Made by a program: the position numbers and the translations under genes. Shown here in pieces: positions 20,009 through 27,402 of a stretch of DNA of 64,000 bases (positions are counted from its first letter, which is position 1; every line of letters starts with the position of its first letter). The notes beneath the pieces were generated by a model. The model saw only the letters and a program-made list of their open reading frames with translations, had not been told where the DNA came from and ran no database searches. Source of the stretch: Vibrio tapetis subsp. quintayensis (lineage in GTDB: Bacteria > Pseudomonadota > Gammaproteobacteria > Enterobacterales > Vibrionaceae); the NCBI RefSeq assembly GCF_030409945.1, contig NZ_JAUFQV010000012.1:124001-188000 (forward strand), written 5' to 3'.

Positions 20009-21550
20009 TTATAGAAAGGCAGGGATTCCGTATTGTCCTTCTAACATGCCAACAGCAAGCATCGCAATCAGACAGACAACGAACACGCCAATAGGAATGA
20101 TGATTTTGTCTGCAAATGACATACGTGATGCACGCGCTTTGTCACCGATTAGGCCATTGTTGTCTAGGAACATGGTCAGTGCCCATGCCAGTACAGGGTT
20201 AGCAACAACAGATGCAAAGATACAGATACCAGCGGCTTGAGAGTCTTTGGTGTCTTTTACCATTTGCATACCTGCTTCAAGTAGCGGCAAGAATACGCCG
20301 ACTAAAAGAGCAACACGCATTACTGGAGGCCATACAGCAACATCCATTGGGAAACCAAGAATCGCAACAATGATACATAAGCTACCAAGTAGAATAGCAC
20401 CACCCGGGATAGGGCGCTTCGCAATTGCTGCTGGGATCATGTATGTACCCCAAGATGAAGTGATGTTACCACCACCGACAGCCGTACCAACCATTTGGCG
20501 AATTGAACACATGGTCATTGTGTCATCGACGTCCATGAGTACTTTTTCAGTACGTTTAGGGTAGTTTAGCTCTTGGAAGATACGGTGGCCTAGGAAGTCT
20601 GGCGACCACATAGCAACAGCAAGAATCGCGAACGGTAGAGAGGCAATGAAGTGCTGGAGGTTAGGTAGGCCTAGCTGCCAACCTTCTGTCGTGCTGCCCC
20701 ACCAGTAAACTGGGTTTAGGTTAGGTAGGCCCATTTCAGTTTCAAAAGTAAGGTCGAAACCTGCACCAAATACCAACGCTACGAGAAGGCCAGTGACGGC
20801 ACAAACTGGGATTGCTAACCAACGCATGTTGATTTTTGCTAAAAATGCGTAGATGCCGATAGTGATACCAAGAACGATCAGTCCAACATAACCCATGCTA
20901 CCCGCGGCAACATCAGCAGACTGGAGGCCTGTTGCCCACGATTGAATAGAACCAATTTGGCTCATTGTTCCGGTGAAGCCCAAGAATATAAGTAAGCCGC
21001 CTGCGGTTCCTTCGGAGGTGAGGTTTACTAACTTGGAACCTCCTTTAAGATAACTCAGGATTAGACCAAATACGCCAAGTAAAATTGCCAATGCAAGAGG
21101 GTGAGCGCCTGCTAATGCAATCGCACCGATCAGTGGAATCATTGGGCCGTGGTTACCAGCAAGGTTAGCTCGTGGGTTGATAAAACCAGAAGCTAGCACA
21201 CAGAAGAGTAATGCAGGAATAAGCATTTCTACACGTGCAACCTCGATTGCAAACTCTTTACCTAAGTTTACATGGTCCCAGGCTTGAGTTAGGCCATCAG
21301 CCCAAGACATCATTACCGCAGAGTACATGGCAATAATACCAATAGTACCGGCTAAAGCAGGGACAAGATCTTCTAGTTCGAAACGAAAATCGCGGCCAGG
21401 GAGGTTCAAACGGTAACGACGCGGCTTCATGATCTGAAGTTCGTGGTCTAAATAATCCGAACGGTTTTTAAACTCTGATGCAGGACGATGCAACTCGCTG
21501 TAGCTCTTCTCTTCTTGAGAGGCTGAGTTGTCTTTCGATACGTCTGACAT
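20009..21550 (-). CDS. DUF3360 family polytopic membrane protein (putative transporter)
   Basis: 513 residues with about 12 hydrophobic segments after a charged ~60-residue N-terminal tail. It resembles the functionally uncharacterised DUF3360 family found in vibrios and relatives; the segment GNHGPMIPLIGAIALAGAHPLAL and glycine-rich VGTAVGGGNITSSWGTY recall the repeated helices of SulP/NCS2 (UraA-like) transporters, which is an inference. GAGGAA precedes the ATG. It is upstream of, and parallel to, pflB and has an FNR-type site in its promoter region, suggesting an anaerobic role such as organic anion movement. The substrate is unknown. Confidence 0.85.
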   Translation of the reverse strand: MSDVSKDNSASQEEKSYSELHRPASEFKNRSDYLDHELQIMKPRRYRLNLPGRDFRFELEDLVPALAGTIGIIAMYSAVMMSWADGLTQAWDHVNLGKEFAIEVARVEMLIPALLFCVLASGFINPRANLAGNHGPMIPLIGAIALAGAHPLALAILLGVFGLILSYLKGGSKLVNLTSEGTAGGLLIFLGFTGTMSQIGSIQSWATGLQSADVAAGSMGYVGLIVLGITIGIYAFLAKINMRWLAIPVCAVTGLLVALVFGAGFDLTFETEMGLPNLNPVYWWGSTTEGWQLGLPNLQHFIASLPFAILAVAMWSPDFLGHRIFQELNYPKRTEKVLMDVDDTMTMCSIRQMVGTAVGGGNITSSWGTYMIPAAIAKRPIPGGAILLGSLCIIVAILGFPMDVAVWPPVMRVALLVGVFLPLLEAGMQMVKDTKDSQAAGICIFASVVANPVLAWALTMFLDNNGLIGDKARASRMSFADKIIIPIGVFVVCLIAMLAVGMLEGQYGIPAFL

Positions 21551-21738
21551 AGATTCCTCATATTATATAAGTAGGTTTTTAAAAAGTATCATTGGTTAGC
21601 CCTATGACACTCATTGCAATTCGTGGTAAGTAACACGTCAATTGTGCGCCACTGTTACAAACATTGAAACTATTATGTTGAAAATATTATTCTTATTTGT
21701 ACTGGCGGCGAGTTTAACAATAGGCCTTTTTTTAGAGA

Positions 21739-21752
21739 ATGATCTTGATCAC
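21739..21752 (-). promoter_or_regulatory. FNR/CRP-type site in the DUF3360 promoter
   Basis: ATGATCTTGATCAC has the complete TGAT-N4-ATCA core of the FNR consensus (8 of 10 overall). On the minus strand a -10-like TAAACT lies at 21711-21716, which would place the site about 41.5 bp upstream of the start of transcription, the class II activator position. Site is seen; regulator and start point are inferred. Confidence 0.5.
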
Positions 21753-22081
21753 TTTATTGCATGAGTTGAAAGAAAACTACAGTAAAAGGCGGCCAATATT
21801 GCGACTTGAGTCATTAAATGTAATTAGTTTACACGTAATTAAACAAGCTATTACTAGGCGGTAAGGATTAAACAGATTGTCTCGCAATAATATGATCTTT
21901 GTCATTAACCAGAATAAACCGAATAAAAAACATTCGAAAATGTGCGCATTGCTGCGGCCAAAATTCGAAGTGATTGTTTGTTCAGCGGCACATTAAATGC
22001 AACTTGTTGCTATTAACGGGAAGGTAACATTTTGAATACATGCAACATCACTGAGATGAATATGACATTTCATTGTTCTAG

Positions 22082-22097
22082 TGGCATAGTACTTGCT
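22082..22097 (+). promoter_or_regulatory. Sigma-54 (RpoN) promoter for the lipoprotein gene
   Basis: TGGCATAGTACTTGCT matches the -24/-12 consensus TGGCAYRNNNNTTGCW at every defined position, with GG and GC separated by exactly 10 bp. It ends 60 bp before the ATG of the downstream lipoprotein gene and points toward it. Confidence 0.8.
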
Positions 22098-22157
22098 AAT
22101 GATTCTAGAGTTAATTTATGTACCAAATTTTGACGCTATAGCGTGTCAGGGGATGAA

Positions 22158-23726
22158 ATGAAAGCATTTAAGTGGTTACCAGCCGTTGCAGCTGTGTCAT
22201 TAGCGTTAACTGGGTGTGGGTCGGATAGTAAGAGTGGTGGCGGGCCTGGGCCTACACCGCCTCCCACGACTAAGTATACTTGGAAAATTGTTAATCTTTA
22301 CAAAGATCAAGCGTCGAATGTCGCTCCAAGTTGCGCAGTTTTCAAAAAGCATATCGATGAAGTGACACCTGCAAATAGTTATGTTGTAGCGGCGCGCATG
22401 GCAACTAGTGGTTATAAAGTCACTTACCATAGGGCTAATGGCTCTATTATTGCCGAGTACACTCTATCTGGAACTGCTTTGTCGGCTTTAAATGGCTCTA
22501 TTACTATTAATGCCGATAATTTACCCGACGATGGCTATGTTGCGATAGAGGAATGGGAAGGGAAGAACGCTGGAAATAGAGAAAGCTACATCTTTGCCGT
22601 ACAGAAAGATCTTCTTCAGGATATGACTATTACGATCCGAGAGCCTCAAGACGGTAATGCTTGCTATACGGGAGATGATGTACCCGATGCGTTAAAAAAC
22701 AATCAAACAAAAATTTCGGTGTCATCTAATGGTGGACCGAAGTGGATTCAAACTAGTGCATCAGACGGAAAAACATCAACCGGAAATGAGAGTCAACTGC
22801 TTGGGTTGCCAGTGTATGCAAACTCTCCAGCGTCTGAGAGAAAGTTAGTGACATCATTTGCAACGATTTACAACAGTGAGTCGGACAAACTCGATGACCT
22901 TATTTCATATGGGGTGGCAAATAGTAGTGATGTGTATACCGGAAGTACAGCACCTAATATAGTGGCTCTTGGAGGGGCGACTGAATTTGCGAACTATAAT
23001 TTGACAATAACGGATCTGACCGTTGCATCAACGGGTGTCGTTTCAACTGTTTTGGATAACAAGGTTTACGCTTGGCAGCCAGTGTTTAATAAAGCTCCTC
23101 AGCTATCTCTTTCGTATGCTCCGTCAGATTCTAGTTTGAGTCATTGGAGTATGAGTTTAGAAACAAAGCTGTTAGCCGCAAATGGGAGCTGGAATTTCTC
23201 CATCGGAAAAGTCGTTGATGGTAATGCTATGGACTTGCAACGTCCTACAGATCTTTCAAATTTTTCGTCAACGGATATTTCTACAGCGCGCTGTGTAGCA
23301 GACTCTAACGGGTATAGCGTGCATTGTTTAGATGCGAATAGTTTTAACGCAGGTAGCTGGCAGGTTCAGAGGACTCATGTTAGAGCAACAACTGACAACA
23401 GCAAAGCCATGTTCCAGACTATTTACGCGAAACCAAGTCAAACTCAGGTGCTAATTCAAAGCGAAACCGAAAAAGTATCCACTGGCGCAAGTGATAAAGT
23501 TGCGGTGGGTTTGGCTAAGAGTAATGGTGTAGATAAAAAAGCATTGATGAAGGATTTAGCTAGCAGGAGTTTAGATGTTGGTGTGATTGTTGATGACTTG
23601 GCTCCGGACGCCCATAAATATGATTTGAACGGCGTTTTACTTCTTAATTCGGAGAGCAATGCGTTGGTTCTTGAGCAGATGCAACTTAATAGAGATTATG
23701 TGACAAATAGCGTTAATTGGCCGTAA
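22158..23726 (+). CDS. Putative exported lipoprotein of unknown function
   Basis: 522 residues. The N-terminus is a lipoprotein signal with lipobox LTGC (Cys20), followed by a Ser/Gly/Pro-rich linker GGGPGPTPPPTT and a large, polar, Thr/Ser/Asn-rich exported domain with a few cysteines. No Asp at +2, so outer-membrane placement is likely. I chose the ATG with AGGGG upstream; a GTG five codons earlier is also open. I do not recognise a family with confidence. The gene stands alone between a consensus sigma-54 promoter and a strong terminator; in polar-flagellated vibrios sigma-54 drives many flagellar genes, so a flagellar or sheath role is possible but unproven. Confidence 0.82.
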   Translation: MKAFKWLPAVAAVSLALTGCGSDSKSGGGPGPTPPPTTKYTWKIVNLYKDQASNVAPSCAVFKKHIDEVTPANSYVVAARMATSGYKVTYHRANGSIIAEYTLSGTALSALNGSITINADNLPDDGYVAIEEWEGKNAGNRESYIFAVQKDLLQDMTITIREPQDGNACYTGDDVPDALKNNQTKISVSSNGGPKWIQTSASDGKTSTGNESQLLGLPVYANSPASERKLVTSFATIYNSESDKLDDLISYGVANSSDVYTGSTAPNIVALGGATEFANYNLTITDLTVASTGVVSTVLDNKVYAWQPVFNKAPQLSLSYAPSDSSLSHWSMSLETKLLAANGSWNFSIGKVVDGNAMDLQRPTDLSNFSSTDISTARCVADSNGYSVHCLDANSFNAGSWQVQRTHVRATTDNSKAMFQTIYAKPSQTQVLIQSETEKVSTGASDKVAVGLAKSNGVDKKALMKDLASRSLDVGVIVDDLAPDAHKYDLNGVLLLNSESNALVLEQMQLNRDYVTNSVNWP

Positions 23727-23751
23727 TTCGGCCTAGTGATTAATAGATCTC

Positions 23752-23778
23752 AAGCCTCCACACGGAGGCTTTATTTTT
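23752..23778 (+). terminator. Rho-independent terminator of the lipoprotein gene
   Basis: Stem AAGCCTCC / GGAGGCTT with a four-base loop followed by TATTTTT, 25 bp past the stop. Confidence 0.92.
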
Positions 23779-23796
23779 ACCTCCTATTCACGCTAT

Positions 23797-23831
23797 AGAC
23801 AGAATATTCTTGTATTGTGAATATAAATGCA
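23797..23831 (+). promoter_or_regulatory. Putative ARG box (ArgR operator) before the ABC importer operon
   Basis: TGAATATAAATGCA at 23818-23831 matches the ARG-box core TGAATnnnnATTCA at 9 of 10 positions. A weaker half-match, AGACAGAATATTCT at 23797-23810, is offset by exactly 21 bp, the usual spacing of paired ARG boxes. This supports arginine-responsive control of the transporter downstream. Confidence 0.5.
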
Positions 23832-23877
23832 GTTATATTAGCTAAATAACAAAGAATAAAAAGTTAATAATATGTTG

Positions 23878-23893
23878 CAAGAATCCATTCTTG
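23878..23893. promoter_or_regulatory. 16-bp perfect palindrome upstream of the ABC importer operon
   Basis: CAAGAATCCATTCTTG is a perfect inverted repeat with a two-base centre, about 90 bp before the ATPase gene. It looks like a dimeric regulator operator but I cannot name the regulator. Confidence 0.35.
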
Positions 23894-23983
23894 GTGCTAG
23901 TTTGTAACAAAAATAAAATAAAGGCCGGAGTGCCTGCAGTCATATTTTGCCTTAATTAGGTATTGCACAGGGAGTAGTCGCGC

Positions 23984-24754
23984 ATGAAGGATTCAGCTGC
24001 GCTGGATATCAAAGAGCTGCACAAAACGTTCGGTCAGAATGAAGTACTAAAAGGCATCTCATTAGAGGCGCACAAAGGGGATGTTATCTCCATTATTGGC
24101 TCTTCCGGTTCCGGTAAGAGTACCTTTCTTCGTTGTATTAACCTGTTAGAAACCCCAACCGCGGGCGAAATCTGGGTAAATGGCGAACTTATCCAAATGA
24201 AAAATAATCGACAAGGCGAGTCCGTTCCCGCTAATGAAAAGCAAGTCCAACGCATCCGTTCGCGATTGGCTATGGTTTTTCAAGGGTTCAACTTGTGGTC
24301 TCATTTAACTGTTCTTGAAAACGTCATCGAAGCGCCAATACATGTATTGGGTGTGCCTAAAGCGCAAGCTATCGAAAATGCAGAAGCTCTACTTAAAAAA
24401 GTCGGGCTGTATGAGCGTAAAGATTATTACCCAGGTCACTTGTCTGGTGGACAACAGCAACGCGCTGCGATTGCCAGAGCGCTAGCCGTTGATCCTGAAG
24501 TGATGTTATTCGATGAACCAACCTCAGCGCTCGATCCAGAGTTAGTAGGGGAAGTCCTTGGCGTAATGCGAGATTTGGCCGATGAAGGTCGAACTATGTT
24601 GGTAGTAACACATGAAATGGCGTTCGCCCGTGATGTGTCGAACCACGTGATGTTTTTGCACCAAGGTAAAGTCGAAGAACAGGGTCATCCTGAAAAGCTG
24701 TTTAGTAACCCCGAGTCAGAAAGGCTACAGCAGTTTATATCGTCTATATATTAG
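23984..24754 (+). CDS. Basic amino-acid ABC transporter, ATP-binding protein (HisP/AotP-like)
   Basis: 256-residue ATPase of a polar amino-acid uptake system, cytoplasmic and bound to the two permeases downstream. Walker A GSSGSGKST, Q-loop region VFQGFNLW, signature LSGGQQQR and Walker [15 protein letters not shown] are all intact, with the switch His in VVTHEM. The insertion between Walker A and the Q-loop (NRQGESVPANEKQVQR) is typical of HisP/AotP. GGGAG lies eight bases before the ATG. It is first in a four-gene operon: ATPase, binding protein, two permeases. The substrate (arginine, ornithine, lysine or histidine) is inferred from family and the ARG-box-like site. Confidence 0.93.
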   Translation: MKDSAALDIKELHKTFGQNEVLKGISLEAHKGDVISIIGSSGSGKSTFLRCINLLETPTAGEIWVNGELIQMKNNRQGESVPANEKQVQRIRSRLAMVFQGFNLWSHLTVLENVIEAPIHVLGVPKAQAIENAEALLKKVGLYERKDYYPGHLSGGQQQRAAIARALAVDPEVMLFDEPTSALDPELVGEVLGVMRDLADEGRTMLVVTHEMAFARDVSNHVMFLHQGKVEEQGHPEKLFSNPESERLQQFISSIY

Positions 24755-24774
24755 GTTACAGGTTACAGGTTACA
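24754..24774 (+). repeat. Heptamer tandem repeat (GGTTACA)x3
   Basis: Three perfect direct copies of GGTTACA, the first G being the last base of the ATPase gene stop codon (TAG). It lies at the start of the spacer before the binding-protein gene. Confidence 0.9.
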
Positions 24775-24885
24775 GGTCGTCGGAGGTTAGGCACTTCTGT
24801 CAGTCGTTATTCTTAAGCTGTAACCAAATAAAATATTATTCAAAAAAGTAAAACACAACATAAGTACAATCACAGGAGTATGGAA

Positions 24886-25653
24886 ATGAAAAAGTGGTTA
24901 TTAGTTGCAGCAATCGCTGCTACAGCGGCAACGGGTGTTGCACACGCCAAGGATTGGAAAACAGTACGTTTTGGTATTGAGGGCGCTTACCCTCCATTTA
25001 GCTGGACAGAGGCTGACGGCTCTTTGAAAGGTTTTGATGTAGATATGGCAAATGCACTTTGTACCGAGATGCAAGTGAAGTGTAAGCTTGTCGCTCAAGA
25101 TTGGGATGGCATCATTCCTTCTTTGCTGGCTCGTAAATACGACGCCATTATCGCAGCGATGTCTATTACTGAAGAACGTAAAAAGAAAATCGACTTTACT
25201 GGTAAGTACGCACTTATCCCGAACAAATTTATTGCTAAAAAAGGCGCTGGTCTGAACTTTGATAACCTCGATGGCGTAAAAATTGGCGTTCAACGTGCAA
25301 CCACTCATGATAAGTACATTTCAGACAACTATAAAGATGTTGAAATTGTTCGTTACGGCACTTTTGATGAAGCTTACCTTGATCTAGCAAATGGTCGTAT
25401 CGCGGCCGTATTAGGCGATGCATCAGCACTCGAAGAGGGTGTAATTAATAAAGCAGGCGGAGACGCGTATGAGTTCGTTGGTCCTTCTTTGACTGATCCT
25501 AAATGGTTCGGCGAAGGTTTTGGTATTGCTACTCGTAAGCAAGACAAAGACCTAACCAACAAACTGAATGCGGCTATCAAGTCACTTCGTGCGAAAGGCG
25601 AGTACCAAAAAATTGCCGCTAAATACTTCAACTACGACGTATACGGCAATTAA
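24886..25653 (+). CDS. Basic amino-acid ABC transporter, periplasmic substrate-binding protein (ArgT/HisJ/AotJ-like)
   Basis: 255 residues. A signal peptide (MKKWLLVAAIAATAATGVAHA) leads to a family 3 solute-binding domain: VRFGIEGAYPPFSW, LKGFDVDMANALC and QDWDGIIPSLLARKYDAIIAAMSIT are the classic ligand-pocket motifs, the last containing Asp/Arg contacts for the amino-acid backbone. Mature cysteines resemble the disulfide of HisJ/ArgT. The ATG with AGGAG seven bases upstream is taken as start; one ATG two codons earlier is too close to the ribosome site. It delivers substrate to the two permeases encoded next. Confidence 0.94.
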   Translation: MKKWLLVAAIAATAATGVAHAKDWKTVRFGIEGAYPPFSWTEADGSLKGFDVDMANALCTEMQVKCKLVAQDWDGIIPSLLARKYDAIIAAMSITEERKKKIDFTGKYALIPNKFIAKKGAGLNFDNLDGVKIGVQRATTHDKYISDNYKDVEIVRYGTFDEAYLDLANGRIAAVLGDASALEEGVINKAGGDAYEFVGPSLTDPKWFGEGFGIATRKQDKDLTNKLNAAIKSLRAKGEYQKIAAKYFNYDVYGN

Positions 25654-25663
25654 TGTCTTACTA

Positions 25664-25711
25664 GGCTAAAGGCTAAAGGCTAAAGGCTAAAGGCTAAAGG
25701 CTAAAGGCTAA
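25664..25711 (+). repeat. Heptamer tandem repeat (GGCTAAA)x6 plus a partial copy
   Basis: Six perfect direct copies of GGCTAAA and a seventh matching at six of seven bases, starting 10 bp after the binding-protein stop codon and filling part of the spacer before the first permease gene. Number is suited to slippage-based variation. Confidence 0.95.
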
Positions 25712-25833
25712 CTCGTCGGTGAGTGGTTAATGGTGGATCTGTCTGGTGACTTGCTTGTAATTTGAAGTCAGTACTGTCATCTACTATTTTCCACTCATCC
25801 TCAAATCAGCTCGTTGTATTGCTGGAAAAAATT

Positions 25834-26574
25834 ATGCTGGATCTTCAAGGATATGAAGCCTCCATTCTAAAAGGGGCGTGGTTGACCGTCGAAGTTGCTG
25901 TGTTATCTCTGCTACTAGCAGTGATACTTGGTATGCTCGGTGCGTTGGCTAAAATGGCACCGTATCGCTGGGCGAGAGCGGTTGCTACACTGTACACCAC
26001 CATCATTCGTGGCATCCCAGATCTTGTCTTGATGATGCTTATCTTTTTCGGTGGACAGATCTTACTGAACAATAGCCTCTATTCGGTTAACGAATGGCTT
26101 AACGAGTGGATGACAGGACGTAATCCTGCACACGAATGGACGGCATATCTCCCAGATTACATCGACGTTAGCCCATTTGTTGCTGGCGTACTGACAATTG
26201 GATTCATCTTCGGTGCATATATGGCCGAAACTTTCCGTGGTGCCATCATGGCCGTTGATAAAGGCGAGATGGAAGCGGCAAAAGCATACGGCATGAGTGG
26301 TGTGATGGCTTTTCGCCGAATTTTGCTGCCGCAGATGATTCGTCATGCATTACCTGGATTTGGTAACAACTGGTTAGTTTTACTCAAAACGACCGCTTTG
26401 GTGTCCATTATCGGTCTTGAAGACATGGTTCGTGTAAGCTCACTTGCCGCTGGATCAACCAAAATGCCATTCACATTTTATATGACGGTAGCTGTGATTT
26501 TCCTATTTTTAACTGCAGTTTCCACGGGCTTGTTAAAGCTGGTTGAACGCAAATTTAGTATTCACACGAGGTAG
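25834..26574 (+). CDS. Basic amino-acid ABC transporter permease (HisQ/AotQ-like)
   Basis: 246-residue inner-membrane permease with about five helices. The start MLDLQGYEASILKGAWLTVE aligns with the HisQ N-terminus; an in-frame TTG 24 codons earlier adds a sequence unlike the family, so I reject it. The cytoplasmic EAA loop that docks on the ATPase reads EMEAAKAYGMSGVMAFRRIL. TTIIRGIPDLVLM is a HisQ-type motif. The ribosome site is weak (GGAA), and the 180-bp spacer in front holds the heptamer repeat, so expression relative to the binding protein may be tuned here. Confidence 0.92.
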   Translation: MLDLQGYEASILKGAWLTVEVAVLSLLLAVILGMLGALAKMAPYRWARAVATLYTTIIRGIPDLVLMMLIFFGGQILLNNSLYSVNEWLNEWMTGRNPAHEWTAYLPDYIDVSPFVAGVLTIGFIFGAYMAETFRGAIMAVDKGEMEAAKAYGMSGVMAFRRILLPQMIRHALPGFGNNWLVLLKTTALVSIIGLEDMVRVSSLAAGSTKMPFTFYMTVAVIFLFLTAVSTGLLKLVERKFSIHTR

Positions 26575-26576
26575 AT

Positions 26577-27254
26577 ATGGATTTCTCCTTAATAATCGAC
26601 AGTCTGCCCATTTATCTTGATGGTTTGTGGACCACAGCGTGGTTAGTAAGCATTGCTTTGGTATTGGGGTTGTGCGTTGCCATTCCTCTCGCGGTTGCTC
26701 GAAATAGTCAGAACCCAGTATTAAAATACCCGTGCTGGGCATACATTTACTTCTTCCGCGGTACGCCGTTGTTGGTGCAGCTATATTTGATCTATTACGG
26801 AATGGATCAATTCTTTCCGGTAAAAGACACGCTATGGGAACACGCATGGTTTTGTGCATTGATCGCTTTCGTGCTGAATACGTCGGCGTACACGTCAGAG
26901 ATTATTCGCGGAGCTATTAATGGGCTGCCGAGTGGTGAAGTGGAAGCCGCAAAAGCTTACGGAATGAGTACATGGAAAACCTACAAGCGCATCATATTAC
27001 CCAGTGCACTGAGGCGTGCTCTGCCTGCTTACAGTAATGAGGTGATCTTTATGATCCACGGCTCTGCAGTGGCTGGTATTGTTACTATCCTAGATTTAAC
27101 TGGGGCTGCAAGGTTAGTGAACTCACGCTACTACGCTCCATTTGAATCATTCTTGACTGCAGGCCTATTTTATATGTGCCTGACATTTATCGTGCTATTC
27201 GCCTTTAAGAAAGCAGAGAAGCGTTACTTAGCTTATATGCGCCCCTTAAGTTAA
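26577..27254 (+). CDS. Basic amino-acid ABC transporter permease (HisM/AotM-like)
   Basis: 225-residue second permease of the heterodimeric membrane channel. It has [17 protein letters not shown], the HisM/GlnP-type motif, and the EAA loop EVEAAKAYGMSTWKTYKRI that contacts the ATPase. It starts two bases after the stop of the first permease, implying coupled translation. It is the last gene of the operon and is followed by a strong terminator. Confidence 0.94.
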   Translation: MDFSLIIDSLPIYLDGLWTTAWLVSIALVLGLCVAIPLAVARNSQNPVLKYPCWAYIYFFRGTPLLVQLYLIYYGMDQFFPVKDTLWEHAWFCALIAFVLNTSAYTSEIIRGAINGLPSGEVEAAKAYGMSTWKTYKRIILPSALRRALPAYSNEVIFMIHGSAVAGIVTILDLTGAARLVNSRYYAPFESFLTAGLFYMCLTFIVLFAFKKAEKRYLAYMRPLS

Positions 27255-27291
27255 GCCGTTAACACGTTACGATCGAGACATGAACAACCAA

Positions 27292-27326
27292 AAATACAGC
27301 ATATTATGTGCTGTATTTTTTGTTTT
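27292..27326 (+). terminator. Rho-independent terminator of the ABC importer operon
   Basis: Perfect 10-bp stem AAATACAGCA / TGCTGTATTT with a seven-base loop, running into TTTTGTTTTTT, 37 bp past the last permease gene. Confidence 0.94.
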
Positions 27327-27402
27327 TTGACTATCGCTCCAAGAACCTGTTTCAACTTATCATCTATATTTAGAGTTACTAAACCATTGAATAACTAAAT
27401 AC

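Larger units (their letters stand above)
21551..22157. other. Divergent intergenic region, 607 bp
   Basis: Lies between the DUF3360 gene (-) and the lipoprotein gene (+). It holds an FNR-like site (21739-21752) with a matching -10 for the minus strand and a consensus sigma-54 promoter (22082-22097) for the plus strand. It is AT-rich; no small gene was recognised. Confidence 0.65.

Noticed and set aside
25762..25833. Longer TTG start for the first basic amino-acid permease
   Set aside because: Adds 24 residues not seen in HisQ-type proteins; the ATG at 25834 aligns with the family N-terminus.
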